This document shows positions 56,420 through 64,000 of a stretch of 64,000 bases of DNA, piece by piece; position 1 is the first letter of the stretch; each line of letters begins with the position of its first letter. Below the pieces are notes generated by a model. The model did not search any database and was not told the DNA's origin. It saw only the letters and a list, made by a program, of their open reading frames with translations. The position numbers and the translations under genes are program-made. This DNA comes from Marinomonas ostreistagni (lineage in GTDB: Bacteria; Pseudomonadota; Gammaproteobacteria; Pseudomonadales; Marinomonadaceae), in contig NZ_JAEMUH010000017.1 in NCBI RefSeq assembly GCF_016461785.1, forward strand, positions 1 through 64,000, given 5' to 3'.

Positions 56420-57349
56420 CTACTGACACCAGTTTAATAAGTTTTCAAATGCCTTTCCGAAATACAATTCATAACTATTCTTTTCGACATAGCCAATATG
56501 AGGTGTTGCAGTCACGTTCTCAAGACTTAATAGTGGATCCAGCAATGCTGGCTCATTATCAAACACATCTATCGCTGCTTGTCTTGTTGGGCAGTGCTGT
56601 AATGCTGAGAATAAAGCGTTATGCTCGACAAGTTCAGCTCGACTTGTATTAACGAAAAGAGCATTTTCTTTCATATGCGAAAGATCCTCTGCAGTAACAC
56701 AGTGCTTAGTGTCCTCATTGAGGCGTAAATGCAATGAAATAATGTCTGCTCTAGAAAAGAAATCGGCTTTAGAGGATGCAGCACTGAAACCATCTAGCAC
56801 TGCTTGATCACGTGACGCCTCTCTACCCCAGATTAGAACGTCCATTTCGAAAGCTTTGGCGTAGCTAGCAATACGCTTTCCGATCTTGCCATATCCCCAA
56901 ATTCCGAGCGTCAAACCTTTTAAAGACCGACCCAACCCTAAGTTTCCTGAACTTTGCCAAATATGTCCCTTTAAGTTACTGCTATAACTGGGAATATGTC
57001 GTATCGCTGACATTATTAACGCCCAAGTCAACTCTGAAGGTGCTACAGGTGAACCAACTCCCTCTAGTACTTCAACACCGTAACGTTTGCATACGTCGAC
57101 ATCAATATGGTGACTGACCTTTCCTGTCTGACTGATCACTTTCAAGTTCGGTAGTTTTTGTAAGAGAGACTCTGTGATTAGCGTACGTTCACGAATAAGG
57201 ACAAGCGCTTCAGTATTACTCAATTTTTCTATTAGTTCAGATTCTGTATAGGTCTGTTGAAGCACTTCGACCTCATGCCCGTCAAGCAAGGCAAAACAAT
57301 TTAAATCTCGTACAACATTCTGGTAATCATCTAAAATAGAAATCTTCAT
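56420..57349 (-). CDS. D-isomer-specific 2-hydroxyacid dehydrogenase
   Basis: The 309-residue enzyme has the NAD-binding fold with LGIWGYGKIGKRIASYA near residue 147. The catalytic Arg is in SLHLRLNED, the Glu near AIDVFDNEP and the His in ATPHIGYVE. It should interconvert a 2-oxoacid and a D-2-hydroxyacid. Within the superfamily it resembles phosphoglycerate or glyoxylate/hydroxypyruvate reductase-like proteins, but the substrate is unclear. Confidence 0.88.
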   Translation of the reverse strand: MKISILDDYQNVVRDLNCFALLDGHEVEVLQQTYTESELIEKLSNTEALVLIRERTLITESLLQKLPNLKVISQTGKVSHHIDVDVCKRYGVEVLEGVGSPVAPSELTWALIMSAIRHIPSYSSNLKGHIWQSSGNLGLGRSLKGLTLGIWGYGKIGKRIASYAKAFEMDVLIWGREASRDQAVLDGFSAASSKADFFSRADIISLHLRLNEDTKHCVTAEDLSHMKENALFVNTSRAELVEHNALFSALQHCPTRQAAIDVFDNEPALLDPLLSLENVTATPHIGYVEKNSYELYFGKAFENLLNWCQ

Positions 57350-57415
57350 AATTGCGTTAACCTAGCCTTGGTTTTTATTATTACCAATAGTGTATACCAA
57401 GATTATAAAAGAAAC

Positions 57416-59758
57416 TTATGAATGCAGCTGTTCTAACAAACTATCTGCAATTTTCGCAGCATGAGTGAACTCAAAGTCTTCAAGGCTTCTCGATAATTCA
57501 TTCAGTGCATCCGCAACGTCTGCAGCTTCGGAAAATTTTTCCAGCTCAGGCAAGAAATCTAGTGCTTGTGCGTCACCCGTTTCTGAATAGCGTTTGATCA
57601 AATTTAGAATAGATAACAATGATTCTGATCCATTTTGATCATTAGAACTTGTTGGTTTCTCAACTATGGATTGTAGTAATTCAAGGTTACCTTCTAGCTC
57701 TAATAATTCATGTGTTACCCGATCAATCAGTGCTTCCACAAATTTAAGGTTCAGTACACTAATATTTTCTATTTCCCTTGCTGTAGCCAGAAGGTTAACC
57801 GCACCTAAGTTGCTAAAAATCCCTCGTAAATCATGGCCAAGAAACCGTAACGTATCTAATTGGTTTAGGTCACATAATTCACGAACTTTATCATTGAGTT
57901 TCGGATACTTACGTTTATATCTTGCCCATAAATCCAGATATTGAGTCAGTCCCCCAGGTATACGCTCCAGTGATTTTTTCAGGTTCAAACCAGGCAAACT
58001 TTCCGGTAGCTGACTATGTTGACTGATGACCTGAATACCTGATTGATTTGACGCTTCGCGCCACTTTATCAAAACTTGCTTTAACTCAGATGGATCAATA
58101 GGTTTAGTGATATGGTCATTCATTCCCGCATCAATGCTTTTATCATAATCTCCTACCATGGCATGAGCGGTTAATGCAATGATCGGTAAATCCGCATACT
58201 GTGCTTTGCTCCTAATCATTCGAGTCGCTTCAAAGCCATCCATTAATGGCATCTGAACATCCATAAGGACTAAGTCAAAATCCTTGTTAGCTAGGATAGC
58301 TAAAACTTCTTCGCCATTTGTCGCAGTGTAAGTAATGACACCTAATTTTTCCAAAAGGCTTGTAACAATCATCATATTAATAGGATTATCTTCGGCAACA
58401 AGCACCTTCATGCCATCTAAAACGCCCTGATCACTATTTATGAAGCTTGCAGCTGAAGAATCTAGTTTTCCAGAAAGCACAAGGGATATTTGATGGCACA
58501 GCTCTTCAGGAGTACGCAAGTTTGTCAGAAATCGAAAGCTGCCTTTAGCAAGGCTATTAAAAGTACATTTTTGAGCTTGTGAGCAAATGATAATGATCCT
58601 TTCATCTATGTTATCACTCGCCCCCATAAGCCAATCAATCCATTTTGATACACTGGTTTCGGGCATCCCTCGTGCATCGATGATATGTATGCTCTCAGGA
58701 GGTAATTGGTTAGCTGGAAAATCAGGCATGTCACCTGGCCAGAAATGCTTAACAATAGGACCAAATGAATTTAAAAAACGAGGCACCGAAGGCTTAGTCG
58801 TTAATAATGTTACCGATTTTAGGTCATTAAGCTCGACAAAAACCTTTTCTGGTTTCGAAGCCAAAGGTAAGCTCAAACAAATACGAAACGAAGAACCAGC
58901 TCCTAGCTTGCTTTCTAGGGCAATTTCTCCGCCCATAATTTCCACAAGCTGTTTTGTAATAGATAGTCCAAGTCCAGTCCCCCCATAAGTCCGACTAGTC
59001 GAAACATCAGCTTGTGTAAATGGCGCAAACAATGACGTTTGTGCCTCTTTACTAATGCCAATGCCAGTATCCTTAACCACTATTTCAATATTTACTTGAT
59101 GCTCAGTTAGCTCCAACAAATATACAGAAACAGAAACAAATCCTTGCTGGGTGAACTTGATCGCATTATTAACTAAATTGGTAAGAATTTGATTGAGACG
59201 AACCGCATCTCCAAGCAAGTGTCTTGGAACATTAAAGTCATAGTCAACATAAAGCTCAATCCCTTTTTTATGAGCATTCAAATGATTTATGTCGTATACC
59301 TGCCTCAAAACCTCATCTAAATACAGCTCATGCTGATCAACTTTAAGTTGTCCAGACTCTATTTTAGAAAAATCTAAAATATCATTTATAATGACCAATA
59401 AATTACTGGCCGAAAGTTGTATTTTATTAAGATAATCTCGCTGGGCATGGTCTAAATCTGTTTCATTTAATATATGAGACAACCCAATAATGGCATTCAT
59501 TGGTGTACGAATTTCATGGCTCATGTTGGCCAAGAAGTAACTTTTATGACGGTTAGCAGTCTCTGCAAGCTCGAGAGCAGAGCGTAATTCTTCTGTTCTA
59601 CGCCTTACAAGCTCTTCCTGTTGGGAAACCAAATCGCGAAGATGGGTGTTAGCCTTAAACAATTCGCTCGCTTTTTGTTCCAACAACGCTTCCGCTTCAA
59701 GTCGAGCACGTTTCTCTCTTTCTAAGCGTTTTTGCAGTCGCTGTTCAATATCGCTCAT
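57416..59758 (-). CDS. H-NOX-associated hybrid histidine kinase (HnoK-like)
   Basis: The 780-residue protein starts with a coiled coil (residues 1-70) and has no membrane helix. HisKA follows ([16 protein letters not shown] near residue 76), then HATPase ([19 protein letters not shown]), a degenerate receiver-like region (about 320-430), a true receiver ([22 protein letters not shown]) and an HPt-like domain ([14 protein letters not shown]). Its start overlaps the H-NOX stop by 4 bases. In Shewanella and Vibrio the equivalent kinase is switched off by NO-bound H-NOX. The likely recipient is the HD-GYP regulator next door. Confidence 0.88.
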   Translation of the reverse strand: MSDIEQRLQKRLEREKRARLEAEALLEQKASELFKANTHLRDLVSQQEELVRRRTEELRSALELAETANRHKSYFLANMSHEIRTPMNAIIGLSHILNETDLDHAQRDYLNKIQLSASNLLVIINDILDFSKIESGQLKVDQHELYLDEVLRQVYDINHLNAHKKGIELYVDYDFNVPRHLLGDAVRLNQILTNLVNNAIKFTQQGFVSVSVYLLELTEHQVNIEIVVKDTGIGISKEAQTSLFAPFTQADVSTSRTYGGTGLGLSITKQLVEIMGGEIALESKLGAGSSFRICLSLPLASKPEKVFVELNDLKSVTLLTTKPSVPRFLNSFGPIVKHFWPGDMPDFPANQLPPESIHIIDARGMPETSVSKWIDWLMGASDNIDERIIIICSQAQKCTFNSLAKGSFRFLTNLRTPEELCHQISLVLSGKLDSSAASFINSDQGVLDGMKVLVAEDNPINMMIVTSLLEKLGVITYTATNGEEVLAILANKDFDLVLMDVQMPLMDGFEATRMIRSKAQYADLPIIALTAHAMVGDYDKSIDAGMNDHITKPIDPSELKQVLIKWREASNQSGIQVISQHSQLPESLPGLNLKKSLERIPGGLTQYLDLWARYKRKYPKLNDKVRELCDLNQLDTLRFLGHDLRGIFSNLGAVNLLATAREIENISVLNLKFVEALIDRVTHELLELEGNLELLQSIVEKPTSSNDQNGSESLLSILNLIKRYSETGDAQALDFLPELEKFSEAADVADALNELSRSLEDFEFTHAAKIADSLLEQLHS

Positions 59759-60300
59759 GCTACACGTGAGATATTAAAATGAGTTTCAAATTGTTCATTT
59801 GAGTCAAAGCTTTCATGAGTAATAGCAAGCTCTTCCCCAAAATGTTTAGCACAGCCCTTGATCAATCCTAACGCTAACCTTGAAAAAGGTCGCTTGGAGC
59901 GATACTCCATGTGCAGAGTGACAGAATCGATACGCTCACATCGAAATTCAGGTAATTCCGCATCAGGGTACAGTTTTAGAACTTCGACATGAATCGCAGT
60001 GTCGACCACTTCAAGTAGTTCAAGTGATGTATTTCTCCCCTCTGCAAGCATCGGATATTTAGAAATAAGTACACCGAACAGATGCTCGCCAAATGCTTCA
60101 ATCAGGGTGTCAACAGGCAAATTTGTCAGTTCACTTAAGCGAACAACCAATTTGATCATGTCGGTGTGGCCGTAGTAGCCCACAGAAGTAAAAGCTCCGC
60201 CAGTGCTCAAGTTAGGTGTTTCTAAGATCTCATCGAGTACCTCATCTGAGAACTTATCTTCAACCATGTCCATAAAGGTAGTGTAAACAACGCCCATCAT
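59755..60300 (-). CDS. H-NOX heme nitric-oxide sensor
   Basis: The 181-residue protein is a stand-alone H-NOX domain. The proximal heme His is H104 ([11 protein letters not shown]), and the propionate-holding Y-x-S-x-R motif is YRSKR at residues 133-137. At position 140 there is Ser, whereas the O2-binding Thermoanaerobacter protein has Tyr, so this one should select NO over O2. GAGGG precedes MMGVVYT. It is the first gene of an operon with its hybrid kinase. Confidence 0.9.
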   Translation of the reverse strand: MMGVVYTTFMDMVEDKFSDEVLDEILETPNLSTGGAFTSVGYYGHTDMIKLVVRLSELTNLPVDTLIEAFGEHLFGVLISKYPMLAEGRNTSLELLEVVDTAIHVEVLKLYPDAELPEFRCERIDSVTLHMEYRSKRPFSRLALGLIKGCAKHFGEELAITHESFDSNEQFETHFNISRVA

Positions 60301-60453
60301 AATGGTAATCCCTCACAAAACTTAACCAAGTTGATACCATTCAGGCTAACACAACGCTTCCACTTTGCTATAGCATATGTGAATAAATTTGTTACAGGTT
60401 GTGACTAGCAAGTACTGATTAATAAAGCAGCCATTGGAAATGAAGGAGAGACC
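60301..60453. promoter_or_regulatory. Divergent promoter region between H-NOX and HD-GYP genes
   Basis: This 153-base gap must hold both promoters. AAGGAG precedes the HD-GYP start. I see no strong -35/-10 pair and no clear NorR-type or NsrR-type operator. Confidence 0.35.
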
Positions 60454-61545
60454 ATGAGCGAATCAGATCTTAAAACCGTACTAGTAGTGGATGACGAACC
60501 GGTTAATATCAGTGTTCTCTCTGGCACATTGCGTAATCAATATCGAGTCATCGTTGCGAAGTCTGGTAAACAGGCGTTAGAACGTATAGAGCAAGTCATC
60601 ATTCCAGACATCATTTTATTAGATATTATGATGCCAGAGATGGACGGTTATGAAGTATGCCGCATTCTAAAAGCCAAACCTGAAACAAAGGATATCCCGA
60701 TTGTTTTTGTGTCAGCCATGTCCGATCATCAAGATGAAGAAAAGGGCTTATCTCTCGGAGCAATGGATTACATTAGCAAGCCGTTATCACCATCCATTGT
60801 GTTAGCACGAGTACAAAACATTTTACAATTTAAAGAAGCGCAGAGAGCTCTTGAAAGTCAAAACAAACAACTTGAACAAAAAGTTGTAGAACGTACTCAA
60901 GAGGTTTTCCTCACTCAGAATGTTACCATCCATGCACTTGCTTCATTAGCTGAAACACGTGACAACGAGACCGGAAACCATATACGCAGAACACAGCACT
61001 ATGTGAAAACGTTGGCGACAAAATTAATGGCAGATGGTCACCACTTAGATGAGCTTAATGATGAGAATATTGACTTATTATTTCGCTCGGCACCATTGCA
61101 CGATATTGGTAAAGTCGGAATACCTGATCACATCTTGTTGAAGCCAGGTAAACTAGACGTAGACGAGTTCGAGATTATGAAAACTCACGCCCAACTTGGT
61201 GCTCAAGCTTTAGCCGTAGCAAATGATGCTGTAGGTGAAAGCGATACCTCATTTCTACGGTTTGCTAGAGAAATTGCCGAGTGCCACCATGAAAAATGGG
61301 ATGGTTCTGGTTATCCTAAGGGTCTAAAAGGTGAAGACATCCCTATTTCAGGTCGCATTATGGCTTTAGCAGATGTCTATGATGCGCTTATTTCAGAACG
61401 AATCTATAAGCCGGCGTTCTCTCATGAAAAAGCCAAAGGCATCATTCTTGATGGTCGTGAAAAGCACTTTGACCCAAAAGTGGTGGATGCATTCTTAGCA
61501 ACGGAATTAGCATTTATAGAAATCGCTGAACAGTTTAAAGATTAG
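60454..61545 (+). CDS. Response regulator with HD-GYP domain (c-di-GMP phosphodiesterase)
   Basis: The 363-residue protein has a receiver (VLVVDDEPVN, phospho-Asp D57 in IILLDIMMPEMDG), a coiled linker, and an HD-GYP domain with the catalytic residues intact (NHIRRTQHY, LHDIGKVGIPD, CHHEKWDGSGYP, ALADVYDAL). It should degrade c-di-GMP. In Shewanella the HD-GYP-like HnoD is a degenerate, non-enzymatic regulator, while this one looks active. Its position opposite the H-NOX/kinase operon suggests it receives their phosphate. Confidence 0.87.
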   Translation: MSESDLKTVLVVDDEPVNISVLSGTLRNQYRVIVAKSGKQALERIEQVIIPDIILLDIMMPEMDGYEVCRILKAKPETKDIPIVFVSAMSDHQDEEKGLSLGAMDYISKPLSPSIVLARVQNILQFKEAQRALESQNKQLEQKVVERTQEVFLTQNVTIHALASLAETRDNETGNHIRRTQHYVKTLATKLMADGHHLDELNDENIDLLFRSAPLHDIGKVGIPDHILLKPGKLDVDEFEIMKTHAQLGAQALAVANDAVGESDTSFLRFAREIAECHHEKWDGSGYPKGLKGEDIPISGRIMALADVYDALISERIYKPAFSHEKAKGIILDGREKHFDPKVVDAFLATELAFIEIAEQFKD

Positions 61546-61650
61546 ATTCATTACGAATTTTAACCTGAAACTTGTTTAAAACCTGCAGTGTACCCACTAG
61601 TATTTAAACAAATTCAAAATAGGTAATGCACGAGCAGCAATGATATTGCA

Positions 61651-63054
61651 GTGCCTCAACGTATGTTTAAAGCCTACACGCACCACAAATTATTAGCTTT
61701 TTTTCTTTTTACGATAGCTTTTTGGCTCTCGGCTTTTTATGTGATTGATTTTTATTCTACTTTGAGCCAAAACCACAATCACAAACTCCAACAGCAAAGC
61801 GTCCTAAAAGAGGTAGCCTTAATTAGAGCACAAATAGAGTCTGAAATTTATAAAGAAGTCTCGCTCGCTGACGCCTTAACGACGTCTCTTATGGTAAACA
61901 CTGAAAGCACGCTACAGCATTGGGATAAAATTGCACAAAAGCTCGTTAATAACTCAACTTATGTACGCAACATTGGCCTATATCCCAACGATGTTATTAG
62001 TCATATCTATCCACTTAAAGGCAACGAAGCGGCCATAGGAATCAATTTCCGAAATATTCCTAAGCAGTATCAAGCGATCGTTTATACCCGCAACTCTGGC
62101 AGTGTTTATCTAGATGGACCAATTTCATTGGTGCAAGGTGGTCAAGCTGTCATCGCGCGTTTTCCAATTTTCTTAGATTACCCAATTAATAAGCAGTATT
62201 GGGGAGGAGCTAGCGTCGTACTTAATTTGGAACAACTTATTAATAATAGTGGTATCAGTAACGTTAAAAATGCGGATATCGCATTAAAGCGCGTAAACTT
62301 AGATGGCGATGATCAAGTCTTTTATGGTGACAGCCGCCTCTTTCAGATAGCAGATGAATTTGTGCCAATTTTTTTGCCACAATCAAAATGGACAATGGCT
62401 GTTCGATACCGCTCAGACACACAATCCACTCTATTTTCAGTAGATCAACGTATTTATATACTGGGGGTTGGAGCAAGCGGCATTCTATACATTGCTTTTT
62501 TAATGCTTTTTCGTGCTTACACTTTAGCTCATTACGCTTCTATTCAAGATGAGTTAACGCATTTAAATAATCGTAGGTACTTCTTCCAGTTTCTTGAAAA
62601 AATAAGATTTAAAACAACAAAGAATCAAGGATTTACATTATTCAGCATTGATTTAAATGACTTCAAATCTATTAATGACAACTATGGTCATGAGGCTGGA
62701 GACCGTTTATTGAAACATGTCGCCAAAAGACTATCAGAGGTCACTAATGAACATGGATGTTTAGCACGTCTTGGCGGTGATGAGTTCGCCATTATTTCTA
62801 CCAAAATTTCGACCCAAGAAGCAGCAGATGCTTTCGCGCAAAACATTGAAAAAGCTATTTTAGAAAATGAACTGAAATGGAAGAAACAATCACTTTACGC
62901 CAGCGTAAGTATTGGTTATGCCGTTTTCGAACAAGGCAATGATGATACAATAGAGACGCTTTTATCAAAAGCGGATCGAAAAATGTATGACCACAAGCAA
63001 AAATACTATCATCGAAAAGAGTTTCCTGGCGGCCATCACGACTACATTATCTAG
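61651..63054 (+). CDS. CHASE-domain membrane diguanylate cyclase (GGDEF)
   Basis: The 467-residue protein has an N-terminal helix (LLAFFLFTIAFWLSAFYV), a periplasmic CHASE domain with NIGLYPNDVISHIYPLKG and GPISLVQGGQAVIARFPIF, and a second helix near residue 275. A GGDEF domain follows, with the active loop RLGGDEFAII. It should make c-di-GMP in response to an external ligand. The start may be GTG 61651 or ATG 61663, and neither has a good ribosome site. It follows the HD-GYP gene by about 105 bases. Confidence 0.88.
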   Translation: MPQRMFKAYTHHKLLAFFLFTIAFWLSAFYVIDFYSTLSQNHNHKLQQQSVLKEVALIRAQIESEIYKEVSLADALTTSLMVNTESTLQHWDKIAQKLVNNSTYVRNIGLYPNDVISHIYPLKGNEAAIGINFRNIPKQYQAIVYTRNSGSVYLDGPISLVQGGQAVIARFPIFLDYPINKQYWGGASVVLNLEQLINNSGISNVKNADIALKRVNLDGDDQVFYGDSRLFQIADEFVPIFLPQSKWTMAVRYRSDTQSTLFSVDQRIYILGVGASGILYIAFLMLFRAYTLAHYASIQDELTHLNNRRYFFQFLEKIRFKTTKNQGFTLFSIDLNDFKSINDNYGHEAGDRLLKHVAKRLSEVTNEHGCLARLGGDEFAIISTKISTQEAADAFAQNIEKAILENELKWKKQSLYASVSIGYAVFEQGNDDTIETLLSKADRKMYDHKQKYYHRKEFPGGHHDYII

Positions 63055-63176
63055 ATAATTTTCCTATATCTGAACGTCTCTACCACTTTCGTATTACATC
63101 AAAGTAAACTCCTTAGTTAGCCCGACAAGATATGATAAATTTGCCGCTTTACAGGACTCACCAACAGGAGTAACAA
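63055..63176 (+). promoter_or_regulatory. Upstream region of the alpha-hydroxy-acid dehydrogenase gene
   Basis: TATGAT at 63131-63136 could be a -10 box about 40 bases before the start, but no good -35 is at the right distance. GGAG lies just before the start codon. Confidence 0.3.
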
Positions 63177-64000
63177 ATGAGTCAAATTTGTGAGCTTGCA
63201 GATTTACAGCGTTTATATCACAAGCGCGTTCCTAAAATGTTTCAGGGTTACTGTGAGTCGGGCTCATGGACCCAACAAACACTTGGGCTAAATAAATCTG
63301 ACTTCCAGCGTATTTTGTTCCGCCAAAGGGTCGCAAGGGATTTAGAACCCAGGTCTTTAGCCTCTCAGATGGTTGGGCAAGATGTTAAAATGCCTGTGGC
63401 ATTGGCCCCAGTTGGGTTACTTGGCATGCAACATGCTGACGGTGAAATTCTTGCTGCGCAAGCCGCAGAAGAGTTTGGTATTCCTTTCACCCTATCCACG
63501 ATGAGCATCTGCTCTATTGAAGCGGTTGCCAAAAAAACTCAAAAGCCTTTTTGGTTCCAGCTTTATGTTCAGAAAGATCGTGAGTTTACTAAGAAGCTTA
63601 TTGAACGAGCAAAAGCAGCGGGCTGTAGCGCACTTGTCGTAACACTCGATCTCCAAATGATTGGCCGTCGTCACGCAGACCATCGCAATGGTATGACCGC
63701 ACCTCCAAGATTAACTCTACCCAATATCATTGACATTGCCCGTCGCCCTAAGTGGGCTCTTGGTATGGCCAATACTCGTAATAAAGCCTTCGGTAATATC
63801 CAAGGTTGTGCGACCGGCGTAGATGACATGTCTGATTTGATGAAATGGACAGCCGGCTCATTTGACACCAAGTTGAATTGGGAAGACATCCGTTTTTTCA
63901 GAGAGCTTTGGCAAGGCCCTTTGATCATCAAAGGCATAATGGAAGTTGAAGATGCTAAAGAGTGTGTGAAACTAGGCGCTGATGCAATAGTTGTCTCCAA
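63177..64000 (+). CDS. FMN-dependent alpha-hydroxy-acid dehydrogenase (LldD family), 3' end outside window
   Basis: The first 274 codons are present and the frame is open to the window edge. The protein begins MSQICELADLQRLYHKRV and shows family features: LAPVGLLGMQHADGE, the FMN-contacting STMSICSIEAVAK, QLYVQKDR, RRHADHRNGM, and the catalytic Lys region GPLIIKGI. It should oxidise L-lactate or another 2-hydroxyacid using FMN and pass electrons to quinone. The last residues read GADAIVVS, so roughly a quarter to a third of the gene is missing. An antisense open frame over the same region is a shadow. Confidence 0.87.
   Translation, partial: MSQICELADLQRLYHKRVPKMFQGYCESGSWTQQTLGLNKSDFQRILFRQRVARDLEPRSLASQMVGQDVKMPVALAPVGLLGMQHADGEILAAQAAEEFGIPFTLSTMSICSIEAVAKKTQKPFWFQLYVQKDREFTKKLIERAKAAGCSALVVTLDLQMIGRRHADHRNGMTAPPRLTLPNIIDIARRPKWALGMANTRNKAFGNIQGCATGVDDMSDLMKWTAGSFDTKLNWEDIRFFRELWQGPLIIKGIMEVEDAKECVKLGADAIVVS

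Noticed and set aside
63492..64000. Minus-strand frames at the window end
   Set aside because: They are antisense to the well-supported FMN-dependent dehydrogenase, whose frame is open to the edge.

Overview
The window reads as chromosomal DNA of a marine gammaproteobacterium of the Oceanospirillales type, most likely Marinomonas or a close relative. This is inferred from protein character and synteny, not from a marker gene. The supporting signs are the cysI/DUF934 pair, the fimV-truA-trpF-trpB-trpA-accD-folC-dedD-cvpA-purF-metZ block, a PomAB-type stator, a TRAP transporter and many c-di-GMP proteins. Composition looks even throughout and moderately AT-rich. I see no rRNA, tRNA, CRISPR array, insertion sequence, integrase or phage gene.

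Layout. 1-4.8 kb: sulfite reductase cysI with DUF934, an M14 carboxypeptidase, an uncharacterised acidic protein and rraA. 4.8-11.8 kb (minus strand): a compact operon uup - DUF2760 - short Hsp70 - long Hsp70. 12-16.3 kb: a two-gene RND efflux pump. 16.3-18.4 kb: a flagellar-type stator pair followed by a PilZ protein. 18.4-30.4 kb (minus): the long housekeeping block fimV to metZ, covering tRNA pseudouridylation, tryptophan, fatty acid, folate, purine and methionine synthesis. 30.7-33.3 kb (minus): groES-groEL behind a sigma-32-type promoter, with fxsA upstream. 33.3-41.3 kb: mixed housekeeping genes (alkyltransferase-like protein, yajQ, panE, cvfB, DUF1415, an SrmB-like helicase, ribA, an Lrp-family regulator and leuA).

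41.4-46.7 kb (minus): a multi-PAS/GAF hybrid kinase overlapping a response regulator-GGDEF gene. 46.8-50 kb: two LysR regulators, an inositol monophosphatase-family gene and a Gdx/SugE-type SMR exporter. 50-55 kb: a gluconate-type catabolic operon (TRAP dctP-dctQ-dctM, gntK, gntR) with two GntR-like palindromes at its promoter. 55.2-57.4 kb: an AEC-family permease and a D-2-hydroxyacid dehydrogenase. 57.4-63.1 kb: a nitric-oxide/c-di-GMP locus with H-NOX and its hybrid kinase on the minus strand, then an HD-GYP response regulator and a CHASE-GGDEF cyclase on the plus strand. The window ends inside an FMN-dependent alpha-hydroxy-acid dehydrogenase.

Two items stand out. The first is the operon encoding two unusual Hsp70 relatives with a DUF2760 protein and an ABC-F ATPase, with no J-protein or GrpE gene nearby. 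The second is a 59-bp intergenic element present three times (about 2.2, 4.2 and 35.3 kb), built from two hairpins inside a larger inverted repeat.
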